A stretch of 64,000 bases of DNA from Camelimonas abortus (lineage in GTDB: Bacteria; Pseudomonadota; Alphaproteobacteria; Rhizobiales; Beijerinckiaceae), in the NCBI RefSeq assembly GCF_042647165.1, contig NZ_JBHRUV010000019.1; one strand, written 5' to 3'. How positions within the stretch are numbered: position 1 is the stretch's first letter; each line of letters begins with the position of its first letter. The position numbers were made by a program, and so were the translations under genes. Of the stretch, positions 1 through 10,500 are shown in pieces. The notes under the pieces were generated by a model that had not been told where the DNA came from, did no database searches, and worked only from the letters and a program-made list of their open reading frames with translations.

Positions 1-2
1 CC

Positions 3-815
3 GCCGCCGTGCCCACCGTGTGGCTGATGCTGCTGCAGTACATGGAGGCCAACAACCTGCGGCTCTCCACCCTGCGGCGCGTGGTGATCGGCGGCTCGGC
101 CTGCCCGCCGTCAATGATCGAGAAGTTCGAGAAGGTTTACGGCGTCACTGTGCGTCACGCCTGGGGCATGACCGAGATGAGCCCCATTGGCTCCATCGGC
201 GTGGTGAAGCCGGATTATGGCGATCTCTCCTGCGACGAGATGCTGGCGGTGAAGGCCAGGCAGGGCGCCGCCCCCTTCGGCGTCGAGATGAAGATCGTCG
301 ACGACGGGGGCCGGCGCCTGCCGTGGGACGGCAAGACCTTCGGCCGGCTGATGACCCGCGGCCCCGCCGTGGCCCGCGCCTATTTCCGCGGCGAGGGCGG
401 CGACATTCTCGATGACGAGGGCTTCTTCGACACCGGCGACGTCGCCACCATCGATCCGTTCGGCGCCATGCAGATCACCGACCGCGCCAAGGACGTGATC
501 AAGTCGGGCGGCGAGTGGATCTCATCCATCGACATCGAGAACCTCGCCGTCGGCCATCCCGACGTGGCCGAGGCGGCGGTGATCGGCGTGCGTCATCCCA
601 AATGGGACGAGCGGCCGCTGCTGGTGGTCGTGCGCAAGCCCGGCCGCAACCCGGAGAAGGCCGACATTCTCGCCTTTCTCGAGGGCAAGATCGCCAGATG
701 GTGGATGCCGGACGACGTGGTGTTCGTGGACGAGCTCCCCCACACCGCCACCGGCAAGATCCAGAAGATGGACCTGCGCCAGAAGTACGGCGACTATCTG
801 ATGCCGAAAGCGTAA
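3..815 (+). CDS. Acyl-CoA synthetase (AMP-binding), 3' part
   Basis: This is the C-terminal half of an ANL-superfamily acyl-CoA synthetase, which adenylates a fatty acid with ATP and passes it to CoA. The frame is open at the left edge, so the start lies outside the window. Visible motifs are the WGMTEMSP adenylate-binding stretch, the FFDTGDVATID ribose-binding Asp, the hinge motif DRAKDVIKSGGEW, and near the end TATGKIQK with the C-terminal catalytic lysine. About 268 residues are present. The pattern fits medium- or long-chain (AlkK/FadD-like) enzymes; chain-length preference cannot be read. A GC-rich inverted repeat follows the stop codon. Confidence 0.9.
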   Translation, partial: AAVPTVWLMLLQYMEANNLRLSTLRRVVIGGSACPPSMIEKFEKVYGVTVRHAWGMTEMSPIGSIGVVKPDYGDLSCDEMLAVKARQGAAPFGVEMKIVDDGGRRLPWDGKTFGRLMTRGPAVARAYFRGEGGDILDDEGFFDTGDVATIDPFGAMQITDRAKDVIKSGGEWISSIDIENLAVGHPDVAEAAVIGVRHPKWDERPLLVVVRKPGRNPEKADILAFLEGKIARWWMPDDVVFVDELPHTATGKIQKMDLRQKYGDYLMPKA

Positions 816-818
816 GGC

Positions 819-851
819 GGCCGGCGCCTGCGCGACGCCGCGGCGCCGGCC
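819..851 (+). terminator. GC-rich inverted repeat after the acyl-CoA synthetase
   Basis: A perfect 10-base inverted repeat (819-828 with 842-851, 13-base loop) starts just after the stop codon. No T-run follows, so it is only a possible terminator or RNA-stabilising hairpin. Confidence 0.35.
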
Positions 852-926
852 CCGCGCCGCGGCGGATGCGTGTTTCAGGGGCCGCACGGGGAGGTCTGGC
901 TTGCTCAGCGCGGCGGGAATAGCGTG

Positions 927-1664
927 ATGCGGCGCGCGCAGTTTCTGGAAACGCGCACGAAGGCCGGTCGCGCCGGCCGTTTCCTCGCCTGGTTCGGCCT
1001 GTTTGCGGCGCTGGGCGCCGTGGCCGTGGCGCGCGCCGGCCGCATCACGCCGGCGGAGACGCTGGCGGTGCTGTGCGCCGGCTGGGCGGTCTCGCTCGCG
1101 GCGCTGGCGCTGTCGGCGGCGGGCGTCGTCACCGTATGGCGCGAAGGCGCGCGCGGCGGGCTCGCCGCGGTCACCGGCCTTGTGGTGAGCGTGCTGTCGC
1201 TGCTCTGGCCGGCCGTGGCCGCCCTGCAGCTGTGGCGCGCGCCCGGCGAGGCGGACATCGTCACCGACGCCGCCGATCCGCCGGCGTTCTCGCCCGGCTT
1301 CGTGACGGTTTCGCCGCCGCGTCCGGCGGGCGCGGGCGGCGAACCAGGTCATGGCCTGGCGCTGCCGCTGTTTCTGGAAAAGTCGCCGGCCGCCGCCGCC
1401 GCGGACGCCGCGGCCGCCGCCCGCGCACTTGGCTGGCGGACCGGACCGGTGATCGCCGGGGCCGGCGGCGCCGCTTCCTTCGAGGCCGCCGCCCGCGGCG
1501 ACATTCTCGGCATGCCGCAATATGTGGCGGTGCGCGTGCGGCCCACCGCCGACGGCGCCCAGCTCGACGTGCGCGTGGCCGATCCTTACGGCTTTCTGGT
1601 TCCCGGCTCTGGCCGCCGGCGGATCCAGGAGCTGCAGGAGGCGGTGCGGGAGCTGGCCGGGTGA
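927..1664 (+). CDS. DUF1499 membrane protein
   Basis: Predicted 245-residue membrane protein. The N-terminal third holds three hydrophobic segments (about residues 15-35, 45-65 and 75-100). A soluble C-terminal half follows, beginning DIVTDAADPP, which resembles the conserved start of DUF1499 domains (typically DI.TD..DPP). The end, with GRRRIQEL, also fits that family. Function of DUF1499 is not known. The ATG at 927 is preferred over upstream alternatives because it begins directly before a basic stretch and the first membrane segment; a GTG at 924 is also possible. The gene converges with the MBL-fold gene with about 30 bases between stops. Confidence 0.65.
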   Translation: MRRAQFLETRTKAGRAGRFLAWFGLFAALGAVAVARAGRITPAETLAVLCAGWAVSLAALALSAAGVVTVWREGARGGLAAVTGLVVSVLSLLWPAVAALQLWRAPGEADIVTDAADPPAFSPGFVTVSPPRPAGAGGEPGHGLALPLFLEKSPAAAAADAAAAARALGWRTGPVIAGAGGAASFEAAARGDILGMPQYVAVRVRPTADGAQLDVRVADPYGFLVPGSGRRRIQELQEAVRELAG

Positions 1665-1695
1665 AAAGGGCGTCCCGTCGCGGCGGGAAAGGGGC

Positions 1696-2607
1696 TCAGG
1701 CCAGCCGGTAGCGGCCCTTGAGGCGCGGCTGGCCCTCGGTGACCACCCTGCCCTGGTTCACCAGATCCTCAAGATGCGCGAACACCGAGAGGCCCGCGGC
1801 GCCGACCAGCGCCGGGGCGAGGCCCTCGTAGAGACGCGGCACGATCTCGTCCACGGTTTCGTCGCCGGCCTTCAGCCGGGCGAGGATCGCGTTTTCGCGC
1901 TGGCGGCGGTGCACCATCAGGCCGCGCACCAGCCGCTGCGGCTCGTGCACCGGCGCGCCGTGACCGGGCCAGTAGACGGCGTCCTCGCGCCCGCGCAGCT
2001 TCTCCAGCGAGGCCATGTAAGCGGACATGGAGCCCTCGGGCGGGGCGACGATGGTGGTGGACCAGCCCATGACGTGATCGCCGGAGAACAGGCCGTTCTC
2101 TTCCGGCAGGGCGAAGGCCAGGTGATTGGCGCTGTGGCCGGGGGTCTCGATGGCGACGAGGGTCCAGCCGGGGCCGCAGACGGCGTCGCCCTCGCGCATC
2201 ACCATGTCCGGCGCGTAGTCGAGATCGGCGCTGGCGTCGAGATTCGCGCCTTCGCCCTCGGCCAGCGGGCGCGCCAGCTGGTGGGGGCCGCAGCCCACGA
2301 GCTTCGCGCCGGTGGCGGCCACGAGCGGGGCGGCGCCGGGCGAGTGGTCGCGATGGGTGTGGGTGACGACGACATGGCTGATGGTTTCGCCGCGGGTGGC
2401 CGTGAGAATGGCCCCGATATGGCGTTCGTCCAGCGGGCCGGGGTCGATGACTGCGACCTCGCCGCGGCCGACGATATAGGTGTTGGTGCCGCGGAACGTG
2501 TAGGGGCCCGGGTTGTCCACGACGATGCGGCGCACCAGCGGGCTGAGCTCCATGACGACGCCCGGGGCGACGTCAAATTCTTTGACGAAGGCAGCTTCTT
2601 CGGACAT
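1696..2607 (-). CDS. MBL-fold metallo-hydrolase
   Basis: Metallo-beta-lactamase fold hydrolase of about 303 residues. The HxHxDH zinc motif appears as HTHRDH at residues 83-88; further metal-binding positions are in GHSANH, the FSGDHV aspartate and the late GHGAPV histidine. GTNTYIVG near residue 40 and an extended C-terminal winged-helix-like tail make it resemble the LACTB2/RNase-Z-like hydrolase group found in Alphaproteobacteria. Substrate unknown; a nuclease or thioesterase role are both possible. The ATG at 2607 has a strong ribosome site (GGAGGAG about 8 bases upstream on the minus strand). Confidence 0.85.
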   Translation of the reverse strand: MSEEAAFVKEFDVAPGVVMELSPLVRRIVVDNPGPYTFRGTNTYIVGRGEVAVIDPGPLDERHIGAILTATRGETISHVVVTHTHRDHSPGAAPLVAATGAKLVGCGPHQLARPLAEGEGANLDASADLDYAPDMVMREGDAVCGPGWTLVAIETPGHSANHLAFALPEENGLFSGDHVMGWSTTIVAPPEGSMSAYMASLEKLRGREDAVYWPGHGAPVHEPQRLVRGLMVHRRQRENAILARLKAGDETVDEIVPRLYEGLAPALVGAAGLSVFAHLEDLVNQGRVVTEGQPRLKGRYRLA

Positions 2608-2790
2608 TCCGGTCTCCTCCGGGAATGAACTAGCGCAGCTGCGGCGCAATCGCCAGAAGTAACGGTCGCTCCTGTCATGCGTGCGGCGGTGGACAGGCGT
2701 CGCCGGCGTCCGGGAAGCGGCCGGACGGGGGGAGGGAACGGAAGAGCGCCCTGGGGGGAGGCTTTCGCCGGGGGCGTCTGCGCCCCGTTT

Positions 2791-3288
2791 TCAGTCCGGA
2801 CGGATGATGACGGGCACATGTCCGGCGCCGGGAGCGCCGTCGCCGGCGGCGCGGGCCCGCTTGCGGCCGCCCTTGCGCAGGCTCTGCAGGTTGACGGCCT
2901 GTTTCTGCCGTTCGCGCGCATATTGCGAGCGGGATCTGGCGTAATTCGGCGCCACCATGGGATAGTCAGGCGGCAGGTTCCATTTCTTGCGATATTCCGC
3001 CGGCGTCATCCCGTAGACGGTGGTGAGATGCCGCTTCATGATCTTGAATTTTTTGCCGTCCTCCAGACAGATGATGTAGTCCGGGGTGACGGAGTTCTTG
3101 ATCGGCACGGCCGGTTTCTGCGCCGGCTGGGGCGGTTCGGCCTTCCCTGACAGCCGGTTCAGGGAGTCGTGCACCGTATTGATGATTCCGCTGATTTCAT
3201 TCTGGTCCAGGGTGTTGTTCTGCACATAGGCTGACACGATTCTCGCAGTCAGCGTGACCAGGTCCTGATTTACTTCGGCTTTTCGCAT
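2791..3288 (-). CDS. mucR: MucR/Ros-family transcriptional regulator
   Basis: About 165 residues, beginning with the typical MucR stretch of acidic and hydrophobic residues around DLVTLTARIVSAY. The Ros/MucR DNA-binding core is at residues 74-105, ending in TPAEYRKKW. In classical Ros, zinc is held by Cys-Cys-His-His at spacings 0, +3, +13 and +18. Here those positions are Cys74, Asp77, His87 and Tyr92, so the usual zinc set is incomplete. The tail is basic. Such regulators are H-NS-like silencers of AT-rich DNA controlling exopolysaccharide, motility and cell-cycle genes. The ATG at 3288 has GGAG about 8 bases upstream; longer in-frame starts exist but lack a ribosome site. Confidence 0.9.
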   Translation of the reverse strand: MRKAEVNQDLVTLTARIVSAYVQNNTLDQNEISGIINTVHDSLNRLSGKAEPPQPAQKPAVPIKNSVTPDYIICLEDGKKFKIMKRHLTTVYGMTPAEYRKKWNLPPDYPMVAPNYARSRSQYARERQKQAVNLQSLRKGGRKRARAAGDGAPGAGHVPVIIRPD

Positions 3289-3770
3289 GTCAGGGCGTCT
3301 CCACTTGGGTCCGGAGCGCCTGTCGGGGGCAGCGGCGCGGAGCGCCGGCGACAGTTTCTCCTGGCTCATGCGTATTTTGCGAATGGTTATCGTTTTCTTC
3401 AATCATAAATTTGTGTGATCGTGTAGCAATTTAAAATTGGCGCCTGATCTGGCGTCACACGCCGGATATACATTGGCGATGCGGTAACCGCGCCGGCGTG
3501 ACGTCCTGCCCGTACGGCCGGGCCGCCGGCGACGGGCGTTGCGCGTCAGTTCAGGAAATCAGCAGACGACGCAAAAGAACCATGGCGCGTTTCAGGATGA
3601 TTTTCCTGCGGGAGAGATCATGCCAAATATTTAATGGCGGGGTGCTTTCCAGACGCAGTTATTCGGGAAATGATGGGGAAACGCCAGCAGGGACAACGTC
3701 GCGCGGGAAGTTTTCGCAACGTCGCGCGGCGGCCGGGTGAGACCCCTCTGGCACGGGGGAGGGCGCTCTG
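3289..3770. other. Divergent intergenic region upstream of mucR
   Basis: This 480-base gap separates mucR (minus) and the binding-protein gene (plus). Positions about 3365-3445 are clearly AT-rich for this genome, as expected for a MucR-regulated promoter; MucR genes are commonly autoregulated. I see no convincing small gene. GGGGGAGGG lies 8-15 bases before the ATG at 3771. Confidence 0.5.
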
Positions 3771-4997
3771 ATGACGCATGCATCCATGCTTGGCCGCGCG
3801 CTGGTCGCCGCGGCGCTGATAACCGTGAGCGCGCCGCAGGCGGCGTCCGCGGGGAAGAACCATGGCCCCGGCGTCACTGACGCGGAGATCCGCGTCGGCA
3901 ATACCATGCCGTACAGCGGGCCCGCCTCGGCCCTGGGCGCCGCCGGCAAGGTCATCGCCGCCTATTTTGCGATGGTGAACGACAGCGGCGGGGTGAACGG
4001 CCGGAAAATCGACTTCCGCTCGCTTGACGACGGCTTTGCCCCGCCGAAAACCGTGGAGCAGACGCGCAGGCTGGTGGAGGACGACCAGGTGGCGTTCATG
4101 TTCGCCACCATGGGCACGGCGCCGAGCTCCGCGATCCAGCGCTATCTCTCCCAGAATGGCGTTCCGCACGTCTTCGTGATCAGCTCGGCGGCGAAGTTCA
4201 ACGATCCGCAGAACTTTCCGCTGACGATCGCCTTTCCGTGGCAGCCGCCCTACGCGGCCGAAGCGCGCATCTATCTGGAGCATCTGCGCAGGACGAGGCC
4301 TGGCGCGCGCGTCGCCGTGCTCTACCAGAACGACGACAGCGGCAAGGAATATGTGCGCGGCCTGCGCGAGGCGCTGGGAGCGGAGGCCGACAGGGTGATC
4401 GCCGCGGCGCTGCCCTTCGAGGTCACCGAACCCACCGTTGACTCCCAGATCGTGACCCTGGCGGCGACGAAGGCCGACGCGCTGATGATTCTGGGGGTGA
4501 CGCCGCGCGCCTGCTCCCAGGCCATCCGCCGCGCCTGGGAGACGGGCTGGCGACCCGTGCGCTTCCTCGCCAGCAGCTGCATCAATCCCGAGCAGATCCT
4601 GAAGCCGGCGGGCCTGGAGAAGGCGGACGGACTCGTCACCATGCTCGCCTTCCGCACTGTGACGCCTGATTCGGCGAATGATCCGCCGGTGGCCGGGTTT
4701 CTCGACTTCATGAAGAAATACGCGCCGGCGGTCGATCCGGCCGATTTCTACGCCGTCTACGGCTATACGGTCGCCGGGGCGCTGGTGGAGGTGCTGAAGG
4801 CCGCCGGCGACGACCTGACGCGCGAGAACATCATGAAGCAGGCGGCAAACATGAAGGGCGTGCGCCTGCCGATGCTGCTCGACGGCATTACCCTCAACAC
4901 CTCGCCCACGGACTACCGCCCGTTGCGCTCCGGCTATCTCGCGGTGTTCCGCGACGGCCAGTGGCGGCCGTTCGGCGAGCTGCTCACCGCCGACTGA
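3771..4997 (+). CDS. ABC transporter substrate-binding protein (Peripla_BP_6 type)
   Basis: Periplasmic binding protein of 408 residues, of the branched-chain amino acid/amide (LivJ-like, Peripla_BP_6) family. An N-terminal signal peptide ends near AASA (residue 27). The mature part starts with the family signature ITDAEIRVGNT-like strand, then YSGPAS, LDDGFAPPKTVEQTRRLVE, and closes with EVLKAAGDDLTREN, all shared with three tandem paralogues at 53.1-57.4 kb. No permease or ATPase gene adjoins it, so it is an orphan that may feed a transporter elsewhere or act as a sensor component. Ligand cannot be predicted. Confidence 0.88.
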   Translation: MTHASMLGRALVAAALITVSAPQAASAGKNHGPGVTDAEIRVGNTMPYSGPASALGAAGKVIAAYFAMVNDSGGVNGRKIDFRSLDDGFAPPKTVEQTRRLVEDDQVAFMFATMGTAPSSAIQRYLSQNGVPHVFVISSAAKFNDPQNFPLTIAFPWQPPYAAEARIYLEHLRRTRPGARVAVLYQNDDSGKEYVRGLREALGAEADRVIAAALPFEVTEPTVDSQIVTLAATKADALMILGVTPRACSQAIRRAWETGWRPVRFLASSCINPEQILKPAGLEKADGLVTMLAFRTVTPDSANDPPVAGFLDFMKKYAPAVDPADFYAVYGYTVAGALVEVLKAAGDDLTRENIMKQAANMKGVRLPMLLDGITLNTSPTDYRPLRSGYLAVFRDGQWRPFGELLTAD

Positions 4998-5532
4998 CAG
5001 GGCGCGCCGGCGGCGGGGCCCGCTGCCTCCCGGCGCGGCGCCCCGGCGTCCCTCCAGAAAAGGGGCGCGCGCGCCGGCGCAGCCTGCTGGACCATGCGAA
5101 ACAACGCTCGCCGGCCCGTCTGCAACGCGGCCGTTCCTGCTGCGGCGGAGCGGTTTTCCGGCTGGGGGATAATGCGCCGCCAATTTCTGCGCAGGCGGCG
5201 GCTGATCCGCGGGGACATCAACATAAGGGCCCCTCCGGGGCGGCGACGGGCGACCTCATCGCGCAGGGTTCGCGGGCGCGGCTGGCCCGGCGCCAGGGAG
5301 GCGCGGGCGACGCCGCGCTCGGCCGGCCGTTAACGTTCCTTCAACCAGGACTCGCGCCAGACGGCGCTTTCCCGCATGATCAGGCGAAGCGGGGGCCTTG
5401 CGGAAACCTCCTGCTCACTTCTGCGCCGGATGGTGGGCCTGCGGCGCCGTGCGGCGGCGCGACAGATACTGTAAGCACGCAGGCGGCGGGGCGCGCCGGT
5501 TTCCTGCGGCAGGCCACAGGCCGGAGACGGGT
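4998..5532. other. Intergenic region before tamA
   Basis: A GC-rich gap of 535 bases with no recognisable gene. Open frames here encode arginine/proline/alanine-rich translations without family resemblance. The tamA promoter presumably lies in it but I cannot place it. Confidence 0.4.
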
Positions 5533-7581
5533 ATGAGACGACGGAAGCGCGGGGTCGCCGGCGGCGCCCTGTGCAGGAAACTGATTCTGGGCGCGGCCAT
5601 CGCCGCGGGCGTGACGCCGGCGGCGACGCTGGCTCTGACGGCGACGTCCGGCGCGGCGCGCGCATTTGATTTCTTTGGCCTGTTTGGCGGCGAAAAAAAG
5701 CCGGAGCCGAGGCCAGACGCCGTTCCCTACGCCGTCGCCTTCGAGGCGGACGGCAAGAAGGCACTGGCCAGCGCCCTCAGGAGCGCCTCCACCCTCTATC
5801 GCCTGCGCGCCGACGCGCCGCCGGACGGCGCCTCCCTGGCCCAGCGCGCCGCCATCGACATCGCCCCGCTCATGGACGCCATGTGGGCCGAGGGCTACTA
5901 CGACGCCCGGGTCACCATCGACGTCGCCGGCGCGCCGCTGCAACTGCCGGTGACCGAGGCGGCGCTGCAGGCCGCGGCCCGCGCCGCCGACGCCATGCGC
6001 GGGCGCGAGGTGGTTCCGGTCACGGTCAAGGTCGATCCCGGCCCGCTCTTCCATCTCTCCTCGGTCACCGTGGTGGACGAGAACGGCCGTCGCCTCGAGG
6101 ACGCCGTGGTTCCGGCCCGGGCGCTGGAGCTCGGGCCGGGCGATCCGGCCCGCGCCGCCGACGTGCGCGCCGCCAGCGTCCGGGTGGTGGACTGGTACCG
6201 CGCCCGCTCCTATCCGCTGGCCAAAGGCGTCGACATCTCCGCCACCGTGGACCATCGCGACCAGACCATGCAGGTGACGCTGGTGGTGTCGCCCGGGCCG
6301 CGCGCGCCCATCGGCGAGGTGGAGCTCACCAACGCCGGCGACCGCAAGGGCGAGGTCCACGTCGATCCGCGCGTGATCCGCTCCTTTATCTATCTGGAGC
6401 CGGGCGAGCCCTTCTCGCCGAAAAAACTCGCCGACACCCGCCGCTCGCTCATCCAGCTGCCCATCATCGGCGGCGCCCGCGTCACCACGCCGGACCGGCT
6501 GGACGCCCAGGGGCGCATACCGGTGTTTGTCAGCGTCACCGAGCGGCTGCCGCGGGTGATCGGCTTTTCCGCCGGCTACTCCACGGTGGACGGTCCCAAC
6601 GCCCGCGTTTACTGGGAGCACCGCAACCTGTTCGGCGGCGCCGAGCAGCTGCGGCTGGAAGGCAGCGTCTTCGTGCTGCCGCGCAATGACGGCACGCGCC
6701 GCAAGGATCTCGGCGACCTCAGGGCCGGCGACTTCGGCGGCCGTTTCAAGGCCACCTTCATCAAGCCGGCGCTGGGCGGCTCCCGCAACGACCTGATCGT
6801 CGAGGCCATGGCCGAGCGCGACCGCACCGGCGGCGACCGCTACGGCGGCTACACGGTGCGCGACGTCACCGCCACCGCCTCGATCCGTCACCGCATCAGC
6901 GAAGCCTTCAGCGTCCAGGGCGGCGCCGCCGTGGAGCGCGGCCAGACTGTCGATTCCCTCTCGCAGGTCAACTACACCCTGGTGGGAACGCCGTTTTCGG
7001 TCATTTATGATTCCACCGACAATCCGCTGGACGCCACCCGCGGCGTGAAGCTCACCGCCGCGGCGACGCCCTATCCGGGTTTCCTTGGCTCCACGGTGAA
7101 TTTCGCCGAGGCGCGCGTAACCGGCTCCACCTATCTGGCCCTGGACGATTCGGCCCGCTACGTGCTGGCCGCGCGGGCGAGCATCGGCGTGCTCGGCGGC
7201 CCGAAGCTCAGCGAGATTCCGGCCAACCACCGCTTCTACGCCGGCGGCGCCGCCTCGGTGCGCGGCTACCGTCTGGCGTCGCTGGGCCCGCGCGATCCGC
7301 TGACCGGCTTCGTCGTCGGCGGCCGCAGCCTGTTCGAGATGAGCCTGGAGGCCCGCGTGAAGGTGACGGACACCATCGGCGTCGTGCCGTTCTTCGACGC
7401 CGGCAACGCCTTCGCCAGCTCCACGCCGCGCCTGAAGGACAGGCTGTACAAGTCGGCGGGCCTCGGCCTGCGCTATTACACGCCCATCGGGCCCATCCGC
7501 GCCGATTTCGCCGTGCCGCTTGACCGGCGCAAGGGCGACCGGCCTGTCAGCATGTATATCAGCATAGGGCAGTCTTTCTGA
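5533..7581 (+). CDS. tamA: TamA, Omp85-family outer-membrane assembly factor
   Basis: Outer-membrane protein of the BamA/TamA (Omp85) family, about 682 residues. A signal-like hydrophobic stretch near residues 15-35 is followed by POTRA-like repeats in the periplasmic half and a C-terminal beta-barrel. The barrel has the conserved VRGY motif in GGAASVRGYRL (loop 6) and ends in Phe, the usual C-terminal residue of outer-membrane barrels. With TamB it forms the translocation and assembly module, proposed to insert outer-membrane proteins and to help move phospholipid. The ATG at 5533 has GGAGA nearby. Its stop TGA overlaps the tamB start by one base, so the genes are translationally coupled. 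Confidence 0.92.
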   Translation: MRRRKRGVAGGALCRKLILGAAIAAGVTPAATLALTATSGAARAFDFFGLFGGEKKPEPRPDAVPYAVAFEADGKKALASALRSASTLYRLRADAPPDGASLAQRAAIDIAPLMDAMWAEGYYDARVTIDVAGAPLQLPVTEAALQAAARAADAMRGREVVPVTVKVDPGPLFHLSSVTVVDENGRRLEDAVVPARALELGPGDPARAADVRAASVRVVDWYRARSYPLAKGVDISATVDHRDQTMQVTLVVSPGPRAPIGEVELTNAGDRKGEVHVDPRVIRSFIYLEPGEPFSPKKLADTRRSLIQLPIIGGARVTTPDRLDAQGRIPVFVSVTERLPRVIGFSAGYSTVDGPNARVYWEHRNLFGGAEQLRLEGSVFVLPRNDGTRRKDLGDLRAGDFGGRFKATFIKPALGGSRNDLIVEAMAERDRTGGDRYGGYTVRDVTATASIRHRISEAFSVQGGAAVERGQTVDSLSQVNYTLVGTPFSVIYDSTDNPLDATRGVKLTAAATPYPGFLGSTVNFAEARVTGSTYLALDDSARYVLAARASIGVLGGPKLSEIPANHRFYAGGAASVRGYRLASLGPRDPLTGFVVGGRSLFEMSLEARVKVTDTIGVVPFFDAGNAFASSTPRLKDRLYKSAGLGLRYYTPIGPIRADFAVPLDRRKGDRPVSMYISIGQSF

Positions 7582-10500
7582 TGACGGCGGTCCCCGCAAA
7601 ACGTCTCCGCGCTGGCGTAATTCTCGCCCTTGTCGCGGCGCTGCTGCTGGCGCTGGGCGCGCTGTTTCATGCGCTGCAGCCGCGCGAGGTGCGCTCCGAC
7701 GATTCCGAGCGCACGGTGCTGGGCGAGCTGCTGTCGCGGCTGCTGTCGTCCGACAACGCGAAAGTGTCGGTGGGCGCGGTGGAAGGCGCCCTCTCGTCCG
7801 ACGCCACCATCCGCAATGTGGTCATTTCCGACCGGGACGGCCCGTGGCTGCGGCTGAACGAGGCCCGGCTGGTATGGCGGCGCCTGGCGCTGCTCTCCGG
7901 CCGGCTGGAGGTGGACCGGCTGGAGCTCGACCGGCTGGAGATCCTGCGCCGGCCGGCGCCGGCGGAGAGCGAGGCTCCTGAATCCGACGAGCCGCTGCTG
8001 CCGGAGCTGCCGGTGGAGGTGATCGTGCGCGCCTTCCAGCTGAAAGAGCTGGACCTGGCCGCTGACGTCCTCGGCGCGGCGGCGAAGATTGGCGCCGACG
8101 GTGAGGCGCGCCTCGGCGACCCGGCCAGGGGTCTCACCTTCAGGCTGGAGGCGCGCCGTCTCGACGCCCCCGGCCAGATCGGCGTCGCCGTGGCGTTCAC
8201 GCCCGCCGGCCAGATGCTGAAGCTGTCGGTGCGGGCGGACGAGCCGGCCGGCGGCGTCGTGGCGCGGCTCGCCTCCATTCCCGGCCTGCCGCCGGTGAAG
8301 CTCGACTTCGCCGGCGAGGGACCGCTGGACCAGTTCGCGGCGCGGCTCAGTTTTCACGCGGGCCCTGACCTCTCGGCCAGCGGCGAGGCGACGGTCGCCC
8401 GCCAGCAGGACGACCAGACCACCGGGCAGGGGGGCGCCGTGCGCGTCGCCCGCGTGCTGACGCTGGACATGAACGCCCGCGTCTCCGGCGTGCTGCCGGC
8501 GCCGCTGGCGCCGGTGTTCGCCGGCGACACCCATCTGGGCGGCCGCGTGCTGTTCAACGCCGACGGCTCCACCGTCATGCAGGACGTGGGCGTCACCGCC
8601 CGCGCCGCCAAGCTGCTGGTCAACGGCGGCGCCGACGCGGCGCGCAACCTCGACCTCACCGTCACCGCCGCGGCGCTGCCGGTGGACGACGGCGTGCTGC
8701 GCGCCGGCGAAGCCGAGATCCGGAGGCTGGATTTCCTCGCCCGCGTCACCGGCAAGGCGGAGATGCCGACGGTGAAGGCCAGCCTCGATCTTGCCGGCGC
8801 GCGCCTGCCCGCCGGCAGCATCGGGTCGGCGAAGGCGACGCTGGACGCCGCGCCCACCGGCGTCATCGGCGAGCGCGGCACGCGGCTCAACGTCTCCGCC
8901 GACGCAGCGGCCACCGGCCTGGCTTTCGCCGATCCGGGCCTCGCCGCCGCCATCGGCGAGCGGGTCAGCCTCACCCTGCGCGCGGCCATCGGCCGGCGTG
9001 GCACGGCGTTCGTGGACACCTTCGAGGTCGGCACCGGCGCGGGGTCGGCGCACTATCAGGGCGTCGCCGGCTCCCGCCGGCTGGACGGCGTGCTCGCCGC
9101 AAGGGTTCCCGAACTGGCGAAGCTGCGCCAGCTCACCGGCATGCGCCTCAGCGGCGCGGCGGCGCTCACGGCCAGGCTCACCGGCCAGCCGCGCTTCAGC
9201 CGCGTGCGCGCGGAGCTGGACGGCGAGGCGCGCGACCTTGGCGTCGGCATACAGGCGGTGGACGGGCTGAGCGGCGGGCGGCTGAAGCTCTCCGGCGCCG
9301 TGGAGCGGCTGCCGCGCGGCGGCTTCGGCTTCGACAATCTTGTGCTGGAGGGCGCACGCGCCTCGCTGCGGCTGAACGGGCGTGCGCGCGAGGACCAGTC
9401 GGCGGTGGAGGCCGTCGCCCGCATCGCCGACCTGCGCTACGCCGACCGGCGCCTCACCGGTCGCGGCGAGCTGGCCGCGAATCTCACCGGCCCGCTGACC
9501 CGGCCGGACGCCAGCGCCGTGCTCACCCTGCGCGACGGCTCGATGCTGGGCCGCCCGGCGCCGCTGGTGGAGCTGAAGGCCGAGGCCACGGACATCACCG
9601 GCGAGCTGAAGGCCACGGCGCGCCTTTCAGGCGAGATCGACCGCAAGCCGCTCACGGGCGGCCTGTCGCTGGCCCGCGCCGGCGCCGGCTGGAGCCTGCA
9701 GGACCTCGCCCTCGCCATCGGCTCGGTGAGCGCCCGCGGCGCCCTGACCCTGGACGGGGAGGGGCTGGCCCGCGGCGCCCTCGCCATCCGCGCCGCCAGT
9801 CTCGACGACGCTTCGGCCCTGGCGCTGCGCCGGCTTGCCGGCCAGCTCAACGCCGACCTCACCCTCACCGCTGACGGCGGGGCCCAGGACGTGGCCATCC
9901 GGGCCGACGGCGCGCGCATCCGCGTGGAAGACGTGGCCATCGACCGGCTCACCGCCGACCTCACGGCCACGGACGTGCGCCGGCGCCCGGCCGCCAACGG
10001 TTTCGTCGCCGTCGACAACGCCGTGATCGCCGGCCAGACCCTGACCGGGACCCGCCTTGAGGCGAAGGGGGACGGCGCCGCCACCGACATCACCCTGCGT
10101 TCGCGCGCCGCCGGCCTTGACCTCAGCGGCGCCGCCAGGCTGACGCCCGGCGAGCCGCTGCGTCTCGACGTCACCCGCTTCGACGCCCGCCGCGGCGCGC
10201 GCCGCATCGGCCTCGCCGGTCCGGCCAGCTTCGCCTTCCACGACGGCGTCGTCGACATCCGCAAGCTGGCGGTGGCGCTCGACAGCGGCCGCCTGACCGT
10301 GGAGGGCAGGGCGGGCGAAACGCTGGACCTCAACGTCAATGTGAAGGCGGTTCCCCTCGCCGTGGCCGACATCTTCGCGCCTGGGCTCGGCCTGCAGGGG
10401 CAGGCCGACGGCGCGGCCACCGTCCAGGGGCCGTCGCTGGCGCCGCGCGGCCAGTGGAGGCTGACGCTGTCGCGGCTTTCCGTCGCCGCCGCCCGCGCCG

